This document shows, in pieces, positions 58,875-64,000 of a stretch of DNA of 64,000 nucleotides. This DNA comes from Chitinophaga niastensis (lineage in GTDB: Bacteria; Bacteroidota; Bacteroidia; Chitinophagales; Chitinophagaceae). Under the pieces are notes generated by a model. That model worked only from the letters and a program-made list of their open reading frames with translations. It was not told the origin of the DNA and did no database searches. The position numbers and the translations under genes were made by a program. Numbering within the stretch: the first letter of the stretch is position 1; the number at the start of each line of letters is the position of its first letter. Where the stretch lies: positions 124,001 through 188,000 of the forward strand of contig NZ_PYAW01000006.1 in NCBI RefSeq assembly GCF_003014755.1, written 5' to 3'.

Positions 58875-61739
58875 ATGAGAAAAAGAATAATACTGTTAAT
58901 TATTGCATGTTGCTGTCATTTCACCTTGTCATATGCAAGGTCAGTTGCTGTATACAATGATTATCATGAGAAGATCATACAGGAAGGAGTAGCCGCTTTG
59001 AATAAGCTGATCCGGGAAAACCAGTTGCATACACTGCACGGGGAATCGTATAAAAATAAATATGTACTGGTACTGGATGGGAACGAAAAATATATAGAAC
59101 AGAGAAATGTAAAAGTAGGGAACCTCGTATACAATTCAATACTGAATGCCTCCCAGGAAGATTCCATCAATCAACAGCTACAAGCCATCAATACAAAAAA
59201 AGATTTTGGCATTTATGTGCTGGTATTTAACAGCTGGGTAATTGATCTGAAAAAAGAGATTCCTGAAAAAGCCGGATTGAAAGAGGTAATGGCATTACAG
59301 CCTTATACTAATGAGGATGTTAAAACAAAAGTATGGAATGAGGTAGATCGTTTGGGAGAAGATATATTATTACGGTCAGAGCTGTCTTCATTTGCTGCGC
59401 GTATTGGTATTGTATACGGCAGGGAGATCTGCTATCTTGGAAAGGGGATACACAAAGCATATGCTACCACTAACGCATATGCATCGGGTTTGGGGGAAGG
59501 AGAACTGAACAAAATAAACAATTCCCTCAAAGGTAAGCTACCCGCGTTGTCAAATACTTTTGCGTATTTAATGAACTTCCCGCAGGAGTTGTATAAAGCG
59601 TATCTGAAAAAGGATACCAGGAATCACATAAAACTGCAGTATAAGTTTAAACCCAGCCCTGGCGGTTATTTTGATAAGTTACAGAACAGGTTAGGAACCA
59701 CAAAGTGTGATAATTGCCCTCCGCCTAATGATGCCTCCAACCTGGTATTTGACTATTCAAGCATTTTAACGCCCGAAGAAAAAGCAAAAATATTCAGCAA
59801 GCTTGGTTTTATTTCCAGGGAAAGTAAACGGTATAAACAAAAACTTTATATCACAGATTACCAGAATCCGCAACCCGTTTTGCAGGCCGTGCAGGACTAT
59901 CTGGCCAATCCGGATGCCAAGGATATTATTGTATGGGTACATTTTAATGAGAACAAGGAAGTAGAGTTTAATTCCGCTTATGGTAAAGATGTGCCCAACC
60001 AGTCGGAAGCCAATGCTTTTGTAAAGTTTCTGGCAAACATATTACCTGACATAGGATTGGATTTTGATCCGCTCACAGCTATGCTGGATGGGTTGACTAC
60101 CATGGTCAATGCACTGGAGATACCGGAAAGATATTACAATCCGGAACATATAGATATGACCACTGGTGAGGCGGATTACAATCCGCTTTTATACAGGGTA
60201 TACCAGGTTTCCAGTGTCATAACCCTTAATCCTGTATTGCTGAATAATTTTATAACAATTGACGGCAAATACTCCCCGTTGCAGATTGAATTTGCCGCGA
60301 CATGCGGCTTTTGGAACGGGTTGGTGCACACGGCTAGCGGGCTTCCTGCTTTTGTAAGCTGGGGTATAAAAATGATTGTAAATGAAAACAATACCCGGGC
60401 TGATTTTGTGCAGGCGATGCAAGGAATGTATGCACAGTGTGCACAGCAGCACATTGAAATAGCTATCCCCTTGCCGGAATTTCAGATGGCAGGATTGGGC
60501 AAATGTGCATGGGATAAGATTAGTCATCACTTTACCACCGGTAATGCCTGTGTGATTGCTGCAAAAACAGGAGAAGCCGTATTTAATGTAATAACACTTG
60601 TAATTGCTTTTACAAAAGTAGGTGCTCTGGCTAAGATCAGCGAGTTGATGGAGATGCTGGATCCTATTAACCTGATGATGAAAGGTGCAGGCGCAATTAT
60701 CAGGACTGTTGTGCTGCCGGGTGGAAAAATAGCTTACCGGTGTGGTAAAGGAGCTATTGAAGCTGTATTGAAGGAAGGGAAATATTATCTGAGGATATAT
60801 AACGAGGCCCTGAATGTTGTTGCAGAAATAGACTGGAGCAAGGTACTCAGTTGGGCAGAGATGGTAGACCAATACGGAAATAAATACCGGGTAGGTCTGT
60901 TAATGAGTGCTGATGAATTTAAGAATGCCGGTTATAAAATAAAGAAGATCGTTGCCGACGCCAGTGGTAAAGAGTTTGTTGATGGGAGCGGCCGTAAATT
61001 TGCGGTGTTGGGTAAGGAAGGAGATGAGGCATCCAATGTGGCTGCAGTGGTGGAGGATGCTGCCAAAAACTTAGATGCATTGGCGGAATATCTTTTGCAA
61101 CAACAACCCATTCAGGAATCATTACAAATATTGAAGGAAAGTGATTTGTTATCTAAGGTTCCTGATCTGAAAGAATATGAGGCAGCAGCTATTCACAGGT
61201 ATACCAGGAGTTCTATGGCCATGAACGGGAAACTATACACTGGTAAAGCTCTGAGTGAATATGAGCAGAAGTGGTTGCAGGCCATTAAAGAAGGATTGGC
61301 AGATCTTAGAAAAACTAAACTTTATGAAGGACGTCTGTTCAGAGGACAAAGCTTGCCGGAAGAACTTATTTTAGATAAATATGTAACACCTTTCCAAAAG
61401 GCTAAAGCACTGGGTGGGCCTGCCTTAGTAGAGGAAAAAGCATTGCTGAGCACCTCAAAGAGCGAAGGGATTGCTGATGAGTTCATAGGGAATAGCACAA
61501 ATTGGAAAAATAATAATGTACCTACAGCTCGTCCGGCGAAATTTGTAATCGAATCGAAAAGAGGAGTGGATATTGATGATATATCTGATTACGGGCAGTA
61601 TCTTGGCCCCAAAAACCATCCCGAGAGACTGGTACAACAGGAAGTGCTATTGGAAAATGGTACTTTTAAAATAAATGATGTAAAGATCATTGATAAAGGA
61701 GCATATAAGGAATATATTATTTTCTTGGAAGAATTTTAG
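58875..61739 (+). CDS. Secreted polymorphic-toxin-like protein with ADP-ribosyltransferase domain
   Basis: A 954-aa protein from the ATG at 58875 (MRKRIILL), four bases after the previous stop; a TTG frame at 58857 is less likely. Signal peptide ~1-22 (HFTLSYAR). Residues ~285-400 have a TPM/YgcG-like look (LVFDYSSILTPEEKAKIF). A hydrophobic region at ~560-640 (ITLVIAFTKVGALAKI) precedes the C-terminal domain. The last ~190 residues show the R-S-E pattern of ADP-ribosyltransferases: Arg823 in LFRGQSL, S-T-S at 859-861, and Q-x-E at 921-923 (LVQQEVL). Q-x-E variants do not favour arginine as target; guanine-modifying pierisin-type enzymes have it. Predicted: NAD-dependent toxin. Confidence 0.78.
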   Translation: MRKRIILLIIACCCHFTLSYARSVAVYNDYHEKIIQEGVAALNKLIRENQLHTLHGESYKNKYVLVLDGNEKYIEQRNVKVGNLVYNSILNASQEDSINQQLQAINTKKDFGIYVLVFNSWVIDLKKEIPEKAGLKEVMALQPYTNEDVKTKVWNEVDRLGEDILLRSELSSFAARIGIVYGREICYLGKGIHKAYATTNAYASGLGEGELNKINNSLKGKLPALSNTFAYLMNFPQELYKAYLKKDTRNHIKLQYKFKPSPGGYFDKLQNRLGTTKCDNCPPPNDASNLVFDYSSILTPEEKAKIFSKLGFISRESKRYKQKLYITDYQNPQPVLQAVQDYLANPDAKDIIVWVHFNENKEVEFNSAYGKDVPNQSEANAFVKFLANILPDIGLDFDPLTAMLDGLTTMVNALEIPERYYNPEHIDMTTGEADYNPLLYRVYQVSSVITLNPVLLNNFITIDGKYSPLQIEFAATCGFWNGLVHTASGLPAFVSWGIKMIVNENNTRADFVQAMQGMYAQCAQQHIEIAIPLPEFQMAGLGKCAWDKISHHFTTGNACVIAAKTGEAVFNVITLVIAFTKVGALAKISELMEMLDPINLMMKGAGAIIRTVVLPGGKIAYRCGKGAIEAVLKEGKYYLRIYNEALNVVAEIDWSKVLSWAEMVDQYGNKYRVGLLMSADEFKNAGYKIKKIVADASGKEFVDGSGRKFAVLGKEGDEASNVAAVVEDAAKNLDALAEYLLQQQPIQESLQILKESDLLSKVPDLKEYEAAAIHRYTRSSMAMNGKLYTGKALSEYEQKWLQAIKEGLADLRKTKLYEGRLFRGQSLPEELILDKYVTPFQKAKALGGPALVEEKALLSTSKSEGIADEFIGNSTNWKNNNVPTARPAKFVIESKRGVDIDDISDYGQYLGPKNHPERLVQQEVLLENGTFKINDVKIIDKGAYKEYIIFLEEF

Positions 61740-61744
61740 GACTC

Positions 61745-62701
61745 ATGAAACAAATTAAATATAACGAACTACCGGAAGTACTTACAGCAGAAATAGTTGC
61801 CATCCTGATGGATATGGAAAAGCAGCAGACATCTGAATGGCGTGAGCTATATCGTAGCATGTCCTTTGATGAAAAAAATAAATATTATGAATTGAAAAAT
61901 ATTCGTGAAAAAGAATTGCTGCAAAAAGAAAAAGCGGAAAAAGAAAAAAACATAACACAAGAGGATAGCGATAACGCATTCCGGAGTTTTTGGGTGCGTT
62001 ACGTAAACCTTGATAAGCATCACTCAGATATAACATTTGAAGAGGAGTTGGAAGTTACAATGGACAAGGCTTTTTATACACCAGAGAAGATAAAAGAGTT
62101 ATATAGCAATAAAGTGGTCAATAGGATATTGTTCAGGAGGGAATACCTGAATAATGAGGAACTGTTTACGTTCTTCTGGGCTACAAAATCTCCTTTCTCA
62201 CAGTGGCATTCAGCACATTTTAAAGCCACCACTTTTATTGGAGCAGCAAATGAGGAAGCTGTAGAAAAATTATTAGCTGGTGCTTTCCCGGTCAGTGAGC
62301 AGCGATATTCGTCTGCAGAACAGTTTATGATGTATCATAAGGCAATGTTGTTTTTAGATAGAACAACAGCGAAACAAATTATGAGTACTAATGATGTTCG
62401 CAACATTAAAGAATTAGGCAGACAGGTGAAACATTTTGATGAGAATGTATGGAAATATCACCGCAGCAACATTGTTTACGAAGGCAATAAAGCAAAGTTT
62501 ACCCAAAATGAAGCGTTGAAGGAAGCGCTGCTTGCAACCCAGGGCACAACGCTTGTAGAAGCGGCGCCTAATGATACTATCTGGGGAATAGGACTGACAC
62601 AGGATGATGTGGGGGCTCAACGAAGGGAAACATGGTCAGGGAAAAATCTTTTAGGAGAAATTTTAACACAGATACGAGTGGAATTGATGGGGGAATATTA
62701 A
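61745..62701 (+). CDS. NADAR-domain protein, putative immunity to the ADP-ribosyltransferase
   Basis: A 318-aa cytoplasmic protein starting five bases after the toxin-like gene. Residues ~1-140 are helical and highly charged (REKELLQKEKAEKEK) and unlike known domains. Residues ~143-318 carry the NADAR (YbiA-like) signature: SPFSQWHSAHF, SSAEQFMMYHKAMLF, ELGRQVKHFDENVW, KFTQNEALKEALLATQGTTL, VEAAPNDTIWGIG, and WSGKNLLGEILTQIR. NADAR proteins act on ADP-ribose-type adducts, and some partner DarT-like toxins as antitoxins. Here the order toxin then NADAR suggests immunity by removing the modification. Confidence 0.85.
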   Translation: MKQIKYNELPEVLTAEIVAILMDMEKQQTSEWRELYRSMSFDEKNKYYELKNIREKELLQKEKAEKEKNITQEDSDNAFRSFWVRYVNLDKHHSDITFEEELEVTMDKAFYTPEKIKELYSNKVVNRILFRREYLNNEELFTFFWATKSPFSQWHSAHFKATTFIGAANEEAVEKLLAGAFPVSEQRYSSAEQFMMYHKAMLFLDRTTAKQIMSTNDVRNIKELGRQVKHFDENVWKYHRSNIVYEGNKAKFTQNEALKEALLATQGTTLVEAAPNDTIWGIGLTQDDVGAQRRETWSGKNLLGEILTQIRVELMGEY

Positions 62702-62745
62702 AACAGAATGAATACATAGCCCAATAATCTATACCTGAAAATTCT

Positions 62746-64000
62746 ATGCACAGATCCCTATACCGTCTTTTACTCTTACTCCTCCTATGTTTCTACACGC
62801 TGAGCACCACCGCTCAGGTTGCGGAAACTCCATTGGAGCAGCATATCCGTGCCGTATATAAATTACTCCAGGAGCGCAGGGCCAACCACAAGCTGCAGGG
62901 ACAGGACCTATACGATCAGTTGAAAGATACTGCGAACTTTAAACTGCCTGTCGGTATCGGTGGCAACGATAATGGGCAGCCACCGGTGATCATAGATAGT
63001 ATCCGCTTTTTGCCGGATCATGCAGAGGTGACGGCTTACCTGGTAGTACAGCTCCCTGGTACAGACCGGGAGCTGATGTTTGCCGCCAGCAGCATTCCCA
63101 TTACACGCAAAGGCGGACTGGTAGGTACTGCAAGGCTGGAGCTGGTGAACGATCAGCCCCTGAACTTGTTTGGCGATAGCACGGCTGTGATCATTCAGCA
63201 TGGAAAAACTTTTGCGGAGTTTGATTGTAACGGTTTCAAACGCCTGGGTATAGGTGCAGAAATACAGTTAAGCCCGAAATTGGTAAAGGGAAATGCAGAT
63301 GGTACACAAAACCTGGATGAAAGGGTAAAAGGTTATTTTGAAACACAGGCAAGCGATCTGAATGATATTATAGCTACCGTAAATATAGAGCCTTTCCAGA
63401 TAAGAGGTGCAAAGGGCGTTACTTTTACTGTGCAGGATGCAGTGATAGATCTGAGTGATTATCATAACAGCGCTGGTATGGTGTTCCCTGCTGAATACAA
63501 CAAATTGTACAGCACAGCAGACCTGCCGCTGTGGAGAGGATTCTGCCTGCGCAACTTTACTGTTACCCTCCCTGATGAAATAAAAGATAATAAGCAAAAA
63601 GGTCAGCGTAAATCTTTCAGCGTGCGCAATGCGCTGATAGATGAAAGAGGATTCAGTGGCGAATTACTGGCCCGTAACCTGATACCGCTTGAAAGCGGCG
63701 ATATGGGCGGATGGGCCTTTTCAATAGAAGAGTTTAGATTGGGTTTTGTGGCCAACCAGTTCAAATACGGTAGCCTGGCTGGCGGCATCAATGTGCCTAT
63801 TACCGGCGACACTACACAGTTTGCCTACACTGCTCTTTTCCATCCGGGTGTGGAATATGTGTTTACTATTCAACCTTCAAAAGAGGTTAGCTTTGAAATA
63901 TTCCAGGCAGCTCATGTAACATTGGAAAAATCTTCTTTCCTGGAAGTGGCGGTCAAAAATAAAGCGTTCCAGGTAGCGGCTAATCTTACCGGCACATTGT
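62746..64000 (+). CDS. Large secreted protein of unknown function (5' part)
   Basis: An open frame from the ATG at 62746 (MHRSLYRLLLLLLLCFY) runs past the window end with no stop for 418 codons. The signal peptide ends near STTAQ. The rest is beta-rich (IDSIRFLPDHAEVTAYLVVQ; LPLWRGFCLRNFTVTLPDE; RNALIDERGFSGELLARNL). The type DERGFSGELLA...L resembles long repetitive secreted proteins found beside TANFOR proteins, but I cannot name the family. It lies 44 bases after the NADAR gene and belongs to the same operon. Confidence 0.75.
   Translation, partial: MHRSLYRLLLLLLLCFYTLSTTAQVAETPLEQHIRAVYKLLQERRANHKLQGQDLYDQLKDTANFKLPVGIGGNDNGQPPVIIDSIRFLPDHAEVTAYLVVQLPGTDRELMFAASSIPITRKGGLVGTARLELVNDQPLNLFGDSTAVIIQHGKTFAEFDCNGFKRLGIGAEIQLSPKLVKGNADGTQNLDERVKGYFETQASDLNDIIATVNIEPFQIRGAKGVTFTVQDAVIDLSDYHNSAGMVFPAEYNKLYSTADLPLWRGFCLRNFTVTLPDEIKDNKQKGQRKSFSVRNALIDERGFSGELLARNLIPLESGDMGGWAFSIEEFRLGFVANQFKYGSLAGGINVPITGDTTQFAYTALFHPGVEYVFTIQPSKEVSFEIFQAAHVTLEKSSFLEVAVKNKAFQVAANLTGTL

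Overview
The window comes from a member of the Bacteroidota, most likely a Chitinophaga-like member of the Chitinophagaceae. Pointers are a SusD-type C-terminus followed by a DUF1735 lipoprotein, DUF4468, DUF6515 and TANFOR-like proteins, Bacteroidota promoters (TTG/TTTG about 20 bases before TAnnTTTG), weak Shine-Dalgarno sites and an IntDOT-like integrase.

Layout. 1-1.2 kb: end of a polysaccharide-utilisation locus. 1.3-15.3 kb: ordinary chromosomal genes, including an M20 amidohydrolase, a DHA2 drug exporter with a TetR repressor and three matching operators, a GT2 glycosyltransferase, small enzymes, and a KAS III / RluF / phosphopantetheinyl-transferase group. A ~490-bp tandem duplication and a TAAAAGC-rich hairpin repeat lie here. 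15.7-21.2 kb: a 5.5-kb integrative element in the 3' end of tRNA-Lys(TTT), bounded by 15-bp att repeats. It carries an integrase, a DUF4468 protein, an XRE regulator, a probable RNase toxin/antitoxin pair, a GhoS-like protein, a 24-bp perfect inverted repeat and an array of small hairpins. 21.7-38.3 kb: a minus-strand operon led by an orphan LuxR-type regulator. It encodes two small proteins, an 1148-aa protein, two secreted ComEC-like metallo-beta-lactamase-fold proteins and a 2861-aa beta-rich protein. I cannot assign this set to a known system.

38.8-43.3 kb: an IS3-family element with a frameshifted orfA, an AT-rich secreted serine hydrolase and a RibD/DHFR-like reductase. 43.3-45.8 kb: an XRE-pentapeptide regulator with a DrrAB-type ABC exporter that looks imported (strong Shine-Dalgarno). 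45.9-50.3 kb: a TolC/MacA/MacB-type tripartite exporter operon. 50.3-54.6 kb: a second, decayed copy of the hairpin array, a heme-c lipoprotein, a beta-propeller lipoprotein and a broken DHFR-like gene. 54.9-64 kb: an operon of an outer-membrane barrel, a TANFOR/fibronectin-III-like protein, a secreted protein ending in an ADP-ribosyltransferase domain, a NADAR-domain protein and a large secreted protein running off the window.

The two most interesting systems are the ADP-ribosyltransferase toxin next to a NADAR protein (58.9-62.7 kb), where the pairing suggests immunity by removal of ADP-ribose, and the giant-protein/double-MBL operon (21.7-37.5 kb). All family names come from reading the protein sequences. 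No database search was run.
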